The position numbers and the translations under genes were made by a program. From Capnocytophaga canimorsus (lineage in GTDB: Bacteria; Bacteroidota; Bacteroidia; Flavobacteriales; Flavobacteriaceae), in the NCBI RefSeq assembly GCF_002302565.1, contig NZ_CP022382.1:257001-321000 (forward strand): 64,000 nucleotides of DNA. Direction: 5' to 3'. The notes beneath the pieces were generated by a model. That model was not told the DNA's origin. It searched no databases and was given only the letters and a program-made list of their open reading frames with translations. Of this stretch, positions 8,398 to 17,109 are shown piece by piece (position 1 is the stretch's first letter; each line of letters starts with the position of its first letter).

Positions 8398-9274
8398 CGT
8401 CTTCTACAAGTGTTTCAGTAAGCATTCCGCCACATTGATAACAATATTTCGCTGCAGATATGTGATGCTTTTCATTACAATGAATGCAAACTTTTCGAGT
8501 AGATGTAGAGTTTGAAATCTGACACGCTCCAGATTTTATTTTAGACTTCACTCGGGAATACTCTGCCGTTACAATTCCTGTAGGTACAGCAATAATTCCG
8601 TAACCCAAAATCATTACAAATGAAGCAATTACCTGTCCCATAGGAGTTGCTGGATAAATATCGCCATAACCTACCGTAGTTAAAGTTACAATACACCAAT
8701 AGATACTTCGAGGGATACTGGTAAAACCACTTTCTTCATTTTCAATAACATACATAAAAGAGCCCAACAAAATACAAATTACCAAAACAAAATAGATAAA
8801 TACAGTAATTTTAGTTCGACTCATCCTTAAAGCTAGTTTAAGTTCATTGGCTTGATTAGTAAAATTCACCAAATCTAAAATACGGAATACTCGCAATAAA
8901 CGCAAAGCTCTAACCACCGTAAGTACCTTTGAACCAGGAATGAAGAAAGATAAATACATTGGTAATATGGCAATCAAATCGATAATTCCGTAAAAACTAA
9001 ATATGTATTGAAAAGGTTTTTTATTGGAGATAATCCGAAGAATGTATTCTAAGGTAAAAAAAATGGTAATTACCCACTCTAAAAACACTAAAAAACCGTG
9101 ATATCTGACATCTACATCTTTTACTGTTTCAAGCATTACCATAACCACACTGACGAAAATCAGTAGGAGTAAAACAATATCAAAAAGCCTTCCCAAAGGT
9201 GTATTGGTTCCGTAAATAATTACGTAGGCTTGTTGCCTTAAAATATCATATTTTGATTTTAAAACATTTTTCAT
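8390..9274 (-). CDS. Voltage-gated-type potassium channel with C-terminal zinc ribbon
   Basis: Inner-membrane ion transporter of 294 residues with six predicted membrane segments. An S4-like helix, TVVRALRLLRVFRILDLV near residue 120, carries regularly spaced arginines. The pore has the K+ selectivity filter TTVGYGDIYP near 198-207. After the last helix a cytoplasmic tail holds CIHCNEKH and CYQCGG (two CxxC pairs), a zinc-ribbon-like module. The gene lies between an esterase gene and miaA, all leftward, and overlaps miaA by 8 bp. What opens the channel is unknown. Confidence 0.88.
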   Translation of the reverse strand: MKNVLKSKYDILRQQAYVIIYGTNTPLGRLFDIVLLLLIFVSVVMVMLETVKDVDVRYHGFLVFLEWVITIFFTLEYILRIISNKKPFQYIFSFYGIIDLIAILPMYLSFFIPGSKVLTVVRALRLLRVFRILDLVNFTNQANELKLALRMSRTKITVFIYFVLVICILLGSFMYVIENEESGFTSIPRSIYWCIVTLTTVGYGDIYPATPMGQVIASFVMILGYGIIAVPTGIVTAEYSRVKSKIKSGACQISNSTSTRKVCIHCNEKHHISAAKYCYQCGGMLTETLVEDDE

Positions 9275-9312
9275 TTTCTATATTCAAATATACTCAAAAT
9301 AAATCACTTAAA

Positions 9313-9969
9313 TCAAGATTTTGATTTGAGCCAATCTCGAAATGAATAAAAATTTTGAGGGGATACCCCGTGTCCTACTGGAAATTCTTCATAAACAAAA
9401 TTTATGTGTAATCTTTGCAATTCGGGAGCAGTTGCCCGAGCCCACTCCACGGGAATGATTTGGTCACTAGCTCCGTGAGAAACATATATATTCAATCCGG
9501 TAAAATTCTGTTTTTCAAAGTCTTGTTTTAAAATATCTTTATTTAAGTAACCACTCAATCCTATTACATTTTTAATTTTCTGTGGATAAGAAAGTGCAAC
9601 AGCTAAACTTAAGATACATCCTTGACTAAAACCTAATAAGGTTACATTTTTGGCGTCTAATTTATGTGTTTTACAAGCTTCTTCAATAAAATTAACTATC
9701 AAATCACGTGATTCGATTGCCTGTTTATTATCGCTCCATTTTCCTTTATCAGCATCAAAATCAATAGCATACCAAGCATATCCAAAATCGGATAGTTTAT
9801 AAGGAGCCCGAAGAGATATTATCGTGTATTGCTCAGAAAGTTCATTAGCAAATGAAAACAAATCCTGTTCGTTACTTCCATAGCCGTGTAACATAAAAAT
9901 TACGGGTGTATTTTTACTTTTTTTGGTTGACTCTTTAATGATGTACTCCAAAGGCAATTGTGTTTCCAT
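9313..9969 (-). CDS. Alpha/beta-hydrolase, carboxylesterase/phospholipase family
   Basis: Cytoplasmic serine hydrolase of 218 residues in the YpfH/carboxylesterase-2 style. The oxyanion-hole region is FMLHGYGSNEQDL near residue 25, the nucleophile elbow GFSQGC is near 113-118, the acid aspartate is in VSHGASDQIIPVEWA near 170, and the catalytic histidine is in PVGHGVSPQ near 198. No signal peptide is seen. It lies 11 bp downstream of the dihydroorotase-like gene in the same direction, so they likely share a transcript. The substrate is unknown. Confidence 0.82.
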   Translation of the reverse strand: METQLPLEYIIKESTKKSKNTPVIFMLHGYGSNEQDLFSFANELSEQYTIISLRAPYKLSDFGYAWYAIDFDADKGKWSDNKQAIESRDLIVNFIEEACKTHKLDAKNVTLLGFSQGCILSLAVALSYPQKIKNVIGLSGYLNKDILKQDFEKQNFTGLNIYVSHGASDQIIPVEWARATAPELQRLHINFVYEEFPVGHGVSPQNFYSFRDWLKSKS

Positions 9970-9980
9970 TTTAATAAAAA

Positions 9981-11225
9981 TTAAAAAGTGGTTTTATTAT
10001 TAGCTATACAGCCTACGACTTTTCCTTTCATTTTTTGAGATAAAAATGCTGAGTTGTGTGAAGCTGATAAAATGTGTTCTTTCTCAAAGACGTACATAGG
10101 TTCTGTGGTAAATAACGTTATATCGGCAACTGAATTCACCGCTATAGGATGTTCGGTAATGCCAAAGCGTTTTCGGGCAGCAGTAAGTAACTCCACCGCT
10201 TTTTGTACCGAAACGTATTGTGAGAGAATTCCAAAAGCCGTTTCAAGACCAATAGTTCCGTAATGAGCGTAATCAAATTCTTTGAATTTCAACTCAATAT
10301 CTAATGGATTATGGTCAGAAGTAACAAAATCAATAGTACCATCACGTAGTGCTTCACGCAGAACTTTTACATTTTCCAAATCACGTAAAGGAGGGAGTAC
10401 TTTAAAATTGGTGTCAAACTGTTCAAGTACTTCATCTGTAAAATGAAAGTTATGAATGGCTACGCTACAACTCACATCAAGCCCTTTCTGTTTTGCCTTG
10501 CGAATCATCTCCACAGATTTTGCTGTTGAAATGGTAGGGATATGCAACTTTCCACCAGCATACTCCAAAATAGCCAAATCACGAGCGACACAAAGCTCTT
10601 CCGCTAAAGCAGGTATACCCTTAAGTCCTAATTTGGTAGCCGAGATATGTTCATTAACTACGCCTTTTCCTGCTACTTTAGGGTCGTTAGGAAACGAAAT
10701 AACCAATCCATCAAAATTTTGTGTGTATTGCAGTGCTATTTTAAGTAAATTACTATTATTGATAGATTTTTTATAATCGCCAAAAGCCACTGCTCCAGCA
10801 TTTTTCATATCGTATAGCTCTGCAAGATCTTCTCCTTCAGATTTTCTGGTCAATGCCCCAATAGGATGAGGGGTACAAACACTTTCTTTGCCTTTATCAG
10901 TAATATACTGAACACCAAGCTGATTGTCAATGACCGGATTTGTTAACGGATTTACACAAACGTGAGTAAAACCACTTCGAGCAGCTACTTGCAATCCGTT
11001 GGCTAAGGTTTCACGTTCTTCAAAGCCAGGCTCTGCAAAACAAACGCTACTATCCGTCCATCCTTGTGAGACATATCCTCCTTCAAAAACCACATCTGTT
11101 TTTTCAGCTATAGAATCCTTTGATATGTTTGTTATCAATCCGTTATCAATCAGAATATGTTGTATCGTATTGTGAAAAGGACTAGAAGAGTCAATAACTG
11201 TTACCGATTTTAGAAGTACTTTCAT
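9981..11225 (-). CDS. Dihydroorotase-like amidohydrolase lacking the first metal-binding HxH
   Basis: The 414-residue protein has the fold and length of multifunctional-complex dihydroorotases (pyrimidine synthesis, carbamoyl-aspartate cyclisation). The usual HxHxREPG metal-binding motif reads DSSVCFAEPGFEE near residue 58, so both histidines are replaced. Later features persist: GKLHIPTIST near 225, a His in SVAIHNFHF near 255, and TSDHNPLD near 303, where the catalytic aspartate sits. This pattern matches non-catalytic or divergent dihydroorotase paralogs. It heads the leftward run with the esterase, channel and miaA. It may be a structural partner of aspartate carbamoyltransferase or have changed function; I cannot decide. 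Confidence 0.75.
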   Translation of the reverse strand: MKVLLKSVTVIDSSSPFHNTIQHILIDNGLITNISKDSIAEKTDVVFEGGYVSQGWTDSSVCFAEPGFEERETLANGLQVAARSGFTHVCVNPLTNPVIDNQLGVQYITDKGKESVCTPHPIGALTRKSEGEDLAELYDMKNAGAVAFGDYKKSINNSNLLKIALQYTQNFDGLVISFPNDPKVAGKGVVNEHISATKLGLKGIPALAEELCVARDLAILEYAGGKLHIPTISTAKSVEMIRKAKQKGLDVSCSVAIHNFHFTDEVLEQFDTNFKVLPPLRDLENVKVLREALRDGTIDFVTSDHNPLDIELKFKEFDYAHYGTIGLETAFGILSQYVSVQKAVELLTAARKRFGITEHPIAVNSVADITLFTTEPMYVFEKEHILSASHNSAFLSQKMKGKVVGCIANNKTTF

Positions 11226-11348
11226 TTACAAAAATTTTGATGTATAAACACACAAAGGTAATAACATTTTTTTGTATTCAAAGAATATATAAACAGAAAA
11301 AATAGCTTAATTTTTAATTCGTTGAAAAACAAAAAATAACATTAACGA

Positions 11349-11903
11349 TTAGTTTAATTGTGGATTTTCAGGCGTGTTTATCCATAGTAAGTATTCATCT
11401 CCTAAGGTTTTGATACGTTCTCTCCATAATGAGGCACTGCCACTGAGAAACAACTGTGAGGGAACAATATCATCAGAAATTACCCAAGCATTCATATCAA
11501 GCTCTGCTTCGAGTTGCCCTTCTGCCCAACCGGAATACCCTAAGAAAAATTTGATTTCATTAGTTTTCAAATTTCCTAAATTGATTTGCTCAATAATTTG
11601 TTTGAAATTACCTCCCCAATAGATTCCATTACCGATATGAAAGCTATGCTCAATAATATCAGGACGAGAATGGATAAAATACAGACTGTCTTGTTGTACT
11701 GGACCTCCGTGATAAATTCTGAAATTATCTGGAATTACATCAAAAAAGGCATCTAAGTAAAACTCCGAAGGCTTATTCAGCACAAAGCCAACTGTACCTT
11801 CAATACCGTGGTCTGTTAAAAAGACCACAGAACGACTAAAAATGACATCGCCAATCATTGATGGCTCTGCAATGAGTATATTCCCCTTTTGAACCCGATC
11901 CAT
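11349..11903 (-). CDS. YqgE/AlgH family protein
   Basis: Member of the UPF0301 (YqgE/AlgH) family, a widely conserved protein whose biochemical role is unsettled. The start is placed at 11903, giving MDRVQKGNILIAEP, the usual family N-terminus; a start at 11924 would add seven non-conserved residues. Hallmarks are ILIAEPSM, FSRSVVFLTDHG.EGTVGFVLNKP near residues 22-45, IYHGGPVQ near 67, and FLGYSGWAEGQLE near 120. Length (184 residues) is normal. It is monocistronic as far as can be seen. Bases 11904-12247 upstream hold no recognisable gene, only AT-rich sequence. Confidence 0.9.
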   Translation of the reverse strand: MDRVQKGNILIAEPSMIGDVIFSRSVVFLTDHGIEGTVGFVLNKPSEFYLDAFFDVIPDNFRIYHGGPVQQDSLYFIHSRPDIIEHSFHIGNGIYWGGNFKQIIEQINLGNLKTNEIKFFLGYSGWAEGQLEAELDMNAWVISDDIVPSQLFLSGSASLWRERIKTLGDEYLLWINTPENPQLN

Positions 11904-12247
11904 TTTGAAAAAATTTATAAACACACCATAAAGGTACAGCGTTTTTATATTGTAACCAATTTTTTATGAAATATTTAGGTTTAAAATTTCGATATAGTTA
12001 GAGACCTTTGCAAGAACTACCACCTATGGGGGTTAAAATGTAATGTACAAAAAGATATAATATAAAAAATCCCGAAAAATATTAAAAATAAAGCAGTTAC
12101 AACCAAAAAATCCCGCAAATGCAACCAAAACCAAATGTGCAATAATTACTATTAACTACTATTTAATTACCATTTAAAAAGCCCGAAATTACCATATAAT
12201 TTACTGCAACTACCTTTATGAGGTACAAAGATACTAAAAACTACTAC

Positions 12248-12436
12248 TAAATGCCTGCTCAATCTGTTCACTCTCATTTTTTCCTTCGGCTTTTGAAACT
12301 CTTCGTGAAGCAAAAATATTTTCTCTAAAAATGTTCGTTCAGGATTGACCGAAGGAACTAAAAACGAATCTTCAGTAAAATCCAAATGACTATACATCTC
12401 ATCGCCCATTCGTTTGATTATATCGGCAAAAGAACG
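12248..12436 (-). pseudogene. Fragment of an AbiEii/AbiGii-family nucleotidyltransferase toxin
   Basis: On the minus strand the frame reads RSFADIIKRMGDEMY, then VPSVNPERTFLEKIFLLHEE (near 12360-12300), then KMRVNRLSRHL. The segment PERTFLEKxFLLHEEFQKP with a following RxxRLSRHL is a hallmark of the central part of AbiEii-like nucleotidyltransferase toxins of type IV toxin-antitoxin systems. The N-terminal GS...DxD catalytic part is absent and the frame continues into unrelated sequence after 12248. It is therefore a relic, distinct from the intact AbiEii at 15072-15917. Confidence 0.55.
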
Positions 12437-12850
12437 CGTTATATACCTCGTTTGGGTTGGCTCGGCTATCACCCAAGTTTGTTGCCTCGTCATCGTGGGC
12501 GTTCGGCGATTGAGTGGGCGATAAAGATGCACGACGCCATTACGGGCGGTACCGTATTTTGGCTCAATGCAGGGATTGATAGGGGCGATATAGCGTATCA
12601 GGATTGGTGTTTTATACCGCCTGAGTATTACCTCAACCCAAAGGAAAGAGCAACGGATTTATGGAGAGATGAATTATTGCCTATGGGTTTAAAACTCTTT
12701 GAAACAGCATTTAAAGATATTTTAAATGGAGTGATCAAGCGAACACCTCAGGACAAACGTTTCTCTACTTTTGAACCCGATACCAACGTCAAAGATATTT
12801 ACAAACCCGACCTTTTGATGTTGGAGCAGTTTGCAGGGGAAAGCACGTAA
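12386..12850 (+). pseudogene. 5'-truncated formyltransferase-family gene
   Basis: The frame gives 154 residues resembling the C-terminal two thirds of a formyltransferase-family protein: AHSFDYIGKRTR, then GYHPSLLPRHRGRSAIEWAI, the SLLP motif followed by HRG, and ITGGTVFWLNAGIDRGDIAYQD. The conserved residues N-terminal to AHSFDYIG, about 70-80 in the family, are missing, and the upstream DNA is occupied by the oppositely oriented AbiEii fragment. It probably arose by recombination that fused two gene ends and is unlikely to be functional. It is separate from the complete fmt at 59790-60743. Confidence 0.6.
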
Positions 12851-12880
12851 TATGTCGGCGACATTGATGCCGCTAACATC

Positions 12881-12916
12881 AAAAAACCACGGTTAAAACG
12901 CCGTGGTTTTGTGTTT
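12881..12916 (+). terminator. Intrinsic terminator after the formyltransferase fragment
   Basis: A stem AAAAAACCACGG / CCGTGGTTTT with an 8-nt loop, followed by GTGTTTTTG. It survives intact although the gene before it is truncated. Confidence 0.75.
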
Positions 12917-13056
12917 TTGTAATACCTTTGTGCTTGATGATGAAATCCTCAAAAAATGTACATTTCATTTTGAATTTCGGTACATTTGGTTTTGCGGATT
13001 ATAAATCTCATTGCAGAGAAAATATCTTTATTATTTATTTTCAGCGTTTTCATTTT

Positions 13057-15069
13057 TTATTTTAAGAATTCTAAATACGCTTCTGTAATTTTGGGCAAAT
13101 CATCATCCAATAATTTCACCTTTTCTTTTCGAGATTTCACATAAGATTTCCCTTGTTCATTATAAGCCAAATATTTTTTCTCGCCTTCAAAAAGTATTTC
13201 CGCACCATCCTCATCCCTTACATAAATGGGAACGCCACGGCGGTCTTTGCCCAGTTTTTCGGCAATGGCCATAAATACATCGTAATCTTCGCCGCCATCG
13301 TGCACCAGGTTTCTTTGGGTTTCGGTTTTCTTTTCCAAAAACAGCAACGATGCCTGCACACCAACCTGCGGCAGAAATGCTTCAACTGCTAAATCTATAG
13401 ATGCCAAAATTTTAAACTTGTCCAAAATCCATTCGCGCACCGGCAAAGTATTGGGATTTCCTAAAATTCCGTCGGGCAATACAATCGCCATTTTGCCGCC
13501 TTCTTTCAGAAAATCGTAACAAGCCTCTATAAACAAAACCTCCGGAGCATCCGAATATTGGGACAGTTGGTAGCGCTGGGCAATTTCCCTGTCCACCTTT
13601 ACTTTTGCACCAAACGGTGGATTGGTAAACACCATATCGAACTTTCCGCAAGCATCGGGCGTGTAATTGCTGGTGATGTCCTTCATTTCTTTCAGGCTTT
13701 TCTCTATCGCCTTTTTTATTTTTTCAATTTCCTGCGGATGTTCCCAGTTCGGATAAGCCAGCGAATTTACATGGAAAATATTGGCGTGTCCGTCACCTGC
13801 CATTACCATATTCATACGTGCCGCCTTCTTCAAATCGGGGTCAAAATCGAATCCGAAAATGCTGCGTTCGGCATATTTGCGTACACGCTCGTTTACTTCA
13901 TAAGAGTTGTATTTCTCGGTAATCAGCACTTCATCCAGTTCGGGATACATTCCTGCCGCAATTTTTCTACGCACATGGTCTAAAACCATCACCAAAAATC
14001 CTCCGGATCCGCAAGCCGGATCTAGAACTCGGGTATTTTCATCAGGGTTCAGCATTTCCACCATTGCACGAACAATATTTCTCGGCGTAAAAAACTGCCC
14101 TGCTTCCTGCTTCAAAGTGTTGCTTACAATAGTTTCATACGCCAGACCTTTTACATCTACCGTGGCATCAAGAAACGAATATTTTGCCAGTTCTCCTGCA
14201 ATAAATGCCAAACCTTTGTCGGTAAGATCAATGGTTTCGTGTCCATCAAAAACCCCGGAAAAGACATCGTCTTCTTTCAGTTCGGCAAACAGCGATTTTA
14301 TTCTATCAGCAACTGCTTTTCTACCTTCATTTGAGTTCTGTTCCTTTACGCCCACCCAAAATTTCTTGCGGTAAGAAATTCCTTTTTCATGGTCGGTAAA
14401 TCTGCGTTTTTCATCATACAATTTACAGAAGATTAGATAGAGCAATTGCCAGAATGCATCTTTTTTGCGGCCTTCGTTGCCATAAATATAATCGTGAGAA
14501 CGCTTGAACACTTTTATTAACGAATCGTTGGCAGGTTTACGGCTGTGTGAGCGTTCCGGTCTTTCCAAGTCATTAATGTTTTCACCAAAACCAGGAATAT
14601 CGGAAAGATCACTGAAAATATAATCGAACCCGACTACATCATCTTCACGTTGCAGGTATTTGATATCGATTCCGTTAGTCCACAAACCGAATTCGCAATT
14701 ATCTACTGCTGCCATTGCATTTTCCAAAGTCATTCGAACACCTTTCTTTTTGTCGTTTTCTTTGGTTTTATCGTCCTGCACTGCTGCAATGCGGATGATA
14801 TTGCCCTGTTCGTGTTTTGTGTCTTTATCGAAAATCACCAGTTCTACCTTTTGCTTTTTCGATTTTCCACTGTCCGGATCTATGAACGTAATAATGAAAT
14901 CCCGTTCCATATCCGAAAGGTCGAAACCATATTCCTCATTCAGCATTAGAATAGTGGACTGCAGGTTTTCCTCCTTGGCGCTTGTTTTTTTCGCTACACC
15001 GGTTAATACGCACAGAATCTGATTCTCTTCCAGAGCGATTTCTTCTGTATTTTCAGGTTTGTTGCTCAT
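13057..15069 (-). CDS. Type I-like N6-adenine DNA methylase with N-terminal HsdR_N-like domain
   Basis: A 670-residue class I adenine methyltransferase. Motif I reads DPACGSGGF near residue 350 and the catalytic motif IV reads NPPFGAKV near 482; QFFTPRNIVRAMVEMLNP precedes motif I as in HsdM. Residues 1-160 look like the N-terminal nuclease-type domain of type I R subunits (ending in EFGLWTNGIDI), but where E-x-K is expected there is RIAAVQ, so it is probably catalytically dead. The gene follows abiEii by 2 bp in one leftward operon. No S or R subunit is adjacent; downstream DNA is scarred. It is visibly less AT-rich than the core genes, which suggests transfer. It may be an orphan methylase or the survivor of a larger system. 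Confidence 0.8.
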   Translation of the reverse strand: MSNKPENTEEIALEENQILCVLTGVAKKTSAKEENLQSTILMLNEEYGFDLSDMERDFIITFIDPDSGKSKKQKVELVIFDKDTKHEQGNIIRIAAVQDDKTKENDKKKGVRMTLENAMAAVDNCEFGLWTNGIDIKYLQREDDVVGFDYIFSDLSDIPGFGENINDLERPERSHSRKPANDSLIKVFKRSHDYIYGNEGRKKDAFWQLLYLIFCKLYDEKRRFTDHEKGISYRKKFWVGVKEQNSNEGRKAVADRIKSLFAELKEDDVFSGVFDGHETIDLTDKGLAFIAGELAKYSFLDATVDVKGLAYETIVSNTLKQEAGQFFTPRNIVRAMVEMLNPDENTRVLDPACGSGGFLVMVLDHVRRKIAAGMYPELDEVLITEKYNSYEVNERVRKYAERSIFGFDFDPDLKKAARMNMVMAGDGHANIFHVNSLAYPNWEHPQEIEKIKKAIEKSLKEMKDITSNYTPDACGKFDMVFTNPPFGAKVKVDREIAQRYQLSQYSDAPEVLFIEACYDFLKEGGKMAIVLPDGILGNPNTLPVREWILDKFKILASIDLAVEAFLPQVGVQASLLFLEKKTETQRNLVHDGGEDYDVFMAIAEKLGKDRRGVPIYVRDEDGAEILFEGEKKYLAYNEQGKSYVKSRKEKVKLLDDDLPKITEAYLEFLK

Positions 15070-15071
15070 AA

Positions 15072-15917
15072 TTAGCTTAGTTCTTCGTCGATGAGTGCAA
15101 TGGCTTCTGCCACGTCATCAAACTTCAGGTTGTTATTTGTTTCTATAATTTGGTTGAAGAGTTTACTGGACTCTTCTATTTTCAAGTCTTCTTCTAAAAG
15201 TGATTTAACTTTAGCTTTTACCGGGGGGCTATTGCTGAGCATTTCATTCAACTTAATTCCGAGAATGATTGCACCCGCTCTCAGTTCGGTAAAATCTTCT
15301 AAGTCGTAAACTTTGTTATAAGGCTCAGTATAGGATATGTCTCGGTTGATGTGCAAATAATTATTTAAAATAAACCCTAAATCTTCCGCATCTTTTGAGG
15401 TTTTACGAAAACGGTCTTTCCAGGCAAATAATTTCAGCAGAAAAACACCTTCCAATGATACGATATCAAAATGTAGTTCATTGTCGAGATTGATGGAAAT
15501 CAGGTTTTGCTCAGCTTCTTCAAAACCAATTACAGACATTGCAAATGATTCATCAGGTGGCCAGTAGATTTTATCGTCTTGGTCTTTAATGCTGCCATAA
15601 GGCACAATATCTACCTGAAATTTCTCCCGAAACAGAAACCGTTGCTGTTGATTTGGATCTTTTGTGAAATTCGACAGAGACAAAATATCTACAGAAATAT
15701 TCTTAAAATCATCCCAATGACTGATGGCAATCGCCAAATCCAAATCCATCGTAACCCGGCTTGATTTTTCATTATGAAGATCGAGAATAATATCTCTTGC
15801 AACCGCACCAATAATATAGAATTTAATCCCACGTTTTTCAAAAACAGGAATCAAGTCCTCGAGCACCGGTTTCAGTAACGGATGCTCGATATTTTTACTT
15901 TCAATCTTATAATCCAT
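15072..15917 (-). CDS. AbiEii-type nucleotidyltransferase (type IV toxin)
   Basis: Toxin component of an AbiE-type type IV toxin-antitoxin system, 281 residues. The nucleotidyltransferase signature is present: YIIGAVARDIIL near residues 35-46, then TMDLDLAI near 57-64 (the DxD pair), and a third acidic residue in FQVDIVPYG near 98. The segment FLLKLFAWKDRFRKTSKDAEDL near 160 is also typical of this family. AbiEii proteins transfer nucleotides to targets such as tRNA and block growth, aborting phage infection. The start overlaps the end of abiEi by 11 bp and the stop is 2 bp from the methylase gene, so the three form one operon. Confidence 0.82.
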   Translation of the reverse strand: MDYKIESKNIEHPLLKPVLEDLIPVFEKRGIKFYIIGAVARDIILDLHNEKSSRVTMDLDLAIAISHWDDFKNISVDILSLSNFTKDPNQQQRFLFREKFQVDIVPYGSIKDQDDKIYWPPDESFAMSVIGFEEAEQNLISINLDNELHFDIVSLEGVFLLKLFAWKDRFRKTSKDAEDLGFILNNYLHINRDISYTEPYNKVYDLEDFTELRAGAIILGIKLNEMLSNSPPVKAKVKSLLEEDLKIEESSKLFNQIIETNNNLKFDDVAEAIALIDEELS

Positions 15918-16887
15918 TCTCCAAAATCATTTTTGCGGCTTCGATATTTCTGCTACTGTTGGTTCCCATTAAATCCGCATAAACAACTAAAGGCGGTGCA
16001 GTATTGGGATATTTCAGTTGAAGGTCTTCGGTCCAGAAAGTGTTGTAAACTTCTATGTTACCGTTGGCATCGGGAATCATTTTAAGTTCCTTTACCAATG
16101 TTGAAAGTTCGCCATCGTAATAAATGGTGTGATTGGAAGATTTAAGATAGTTGGTAATGCTACCAGCAGCAGATTCCCCACCCCAGAAAAAGCCAAGCCT
16201 TTCAATATCGGAAGAATTCAAATCAAAATTTTTGTTTGCCAATCTGTATTTCTTACGCAAAACACGGGGTTTAAGGATTTCATTATAGGCAATTACCCAA
16301 CGCTCCAAGAGCGTATCGATATTTTTGAGGACTCTTTTTCTTTTGATTTTCAGAATAAAACCGCCGTCTTCAAGTTCCTGAAAAATATTGCTTACTGAAC
16401 CTAAAGAAATTTTAGTTTTTTCTGCCAAAGCACGATAAGATAATTGCAGACTTTCTTGGTCGGAAATGAGTAGTAACAAAAGTTTCAGTCCCACCTCCTG
16501 AAATGCACGGCTTTGATTTTTCTTTTCAGTAGTTTCCTTTTTCTTACCTTCAACTATTATAAAAAGATTATTGCTTTTAATAAAAGCATTGCCGGCAGAA
16601 TCCAGATAATTGCTGTGTTGCTGCTGCAATCTATCTGCAACGTCCTTAGCCAAATAATCAGCAATAAGAATCCAGCTTTTGCTTTTATCATATTGACTTA
16701 TCTGGTCGAGGATAATTCCAATATTAGAATTTCTTGCACTGGGCTTTGCCTCCACGTAGAAAATTTCACCATTAATATCCAAGACTGCGTCATATTCCTT
16801 TCTTGAAGTTTCCACGCTGATTTTCAATCCAGTATATTCTTCTAGATTGGCAATTGCTTCGTAAATAAAGTCGGTATCTTTATACAT
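15907..16887 (-). CDS. AbiEi-type antitoxin with PD-(D/E)XK-like N-terminal domain
   Basis: Predicted antitoxin and autorepressor partner of the adjacent AbiEii toxin. I place the start at 16887 (MYKDTDFIYEAI, 326 residues): the ATG at 16926 lies inside the operator palindrome. The N-terminal ~110 residues contain YDAVLDING followed by FYVEAKPSARNSNIG, a D...ExK pattern like PD-(D/E)XK nuclease folds. A winged helix follows (SYRALAEKTKISLGSVSNIFQELEDGGFI near 155-185), and the C-terminal GFFWGGESAAGSITNYL near 235 is the conserved AbiEi segment. Known AbiEi proteins bind inverted repeats in their own promoter, and such repeats lie just upstream here. Confidence 0.78.
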   Translation of the reverse strand: MYKDTDFIYEAIANLEEYTGLKISVETSRKEYDAVLDINGEIFYVEAKPSARNSNIGIILDQISQYDKSKSWILIADYLAKDVADRLQQQHSNYLDSAGNAFIKSNNLFIIVEGKKKETTEKKNQSRAFQEVGLKLLLLLISDQESLQLSYRALAEKTKISLGSVSNIFQELEDGGFILKIKRKRVLKNIDTLLERWVIAYNEILKPRVLRKKYRLANKNFDLNSSDIERLGFFWGGESAAGSITNYLKSSNHTIYYDGELSTLVKELKMIPDANGNIEVYNTFWTEDLQLKYPNTAPPLVVYADLMGTNSSRNIEAAKMILENGL

Positions 16888-16889
16888 TT

Positions 16890-16942
16890 TGTTCAATAAA
16901 ATAATATGTTCAGTGACAATGAACATTCAAATATATTGAACA
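16890..16942 (-). promoter_or_regulatory. Nested palindromic operator and promoter of the abiEi-abiEii-methylase operon
   Basis: The inner inverted repeat ATGTTCA-N7-TGAACAT (16906-16926) lies inside an outer perfect 9-bp pair, TGTTCAATA (16890-16898) and TATTGAACA (16934-16942). A minus-strand -7-like TATATTTG lies at 16928-16935, overlapped by the outer right arm. The abiEi start codon is at 16887, next to the outer left arm. The layout suggests autorepression by AbiEi. The remainder of the 16943-17109 gap shows no gene. Confidence 0.65.
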
Positions 16943-17109
16943 TTTTTGAAATGGACAAGGAATTTTAGATTAATTTGATGGAAATTGAAGAATTTCAAAT
17001 CTCGGCTAGTTTTTGCTGGCAATATAAAAATGAAAATTCTTAATGAATCGCAGTTTCAAGAAAACCAACGAACGAGTAATAATCGATGTTAAATTTCAGG
17101 AAACTTAAA

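Noticed and set aside
13558..14374. Long plus-strand frames across the methylase gene
   Set aside because: They are antisense shadows of a gene with clear methyltransferase motifs and show no domain logic of their own.
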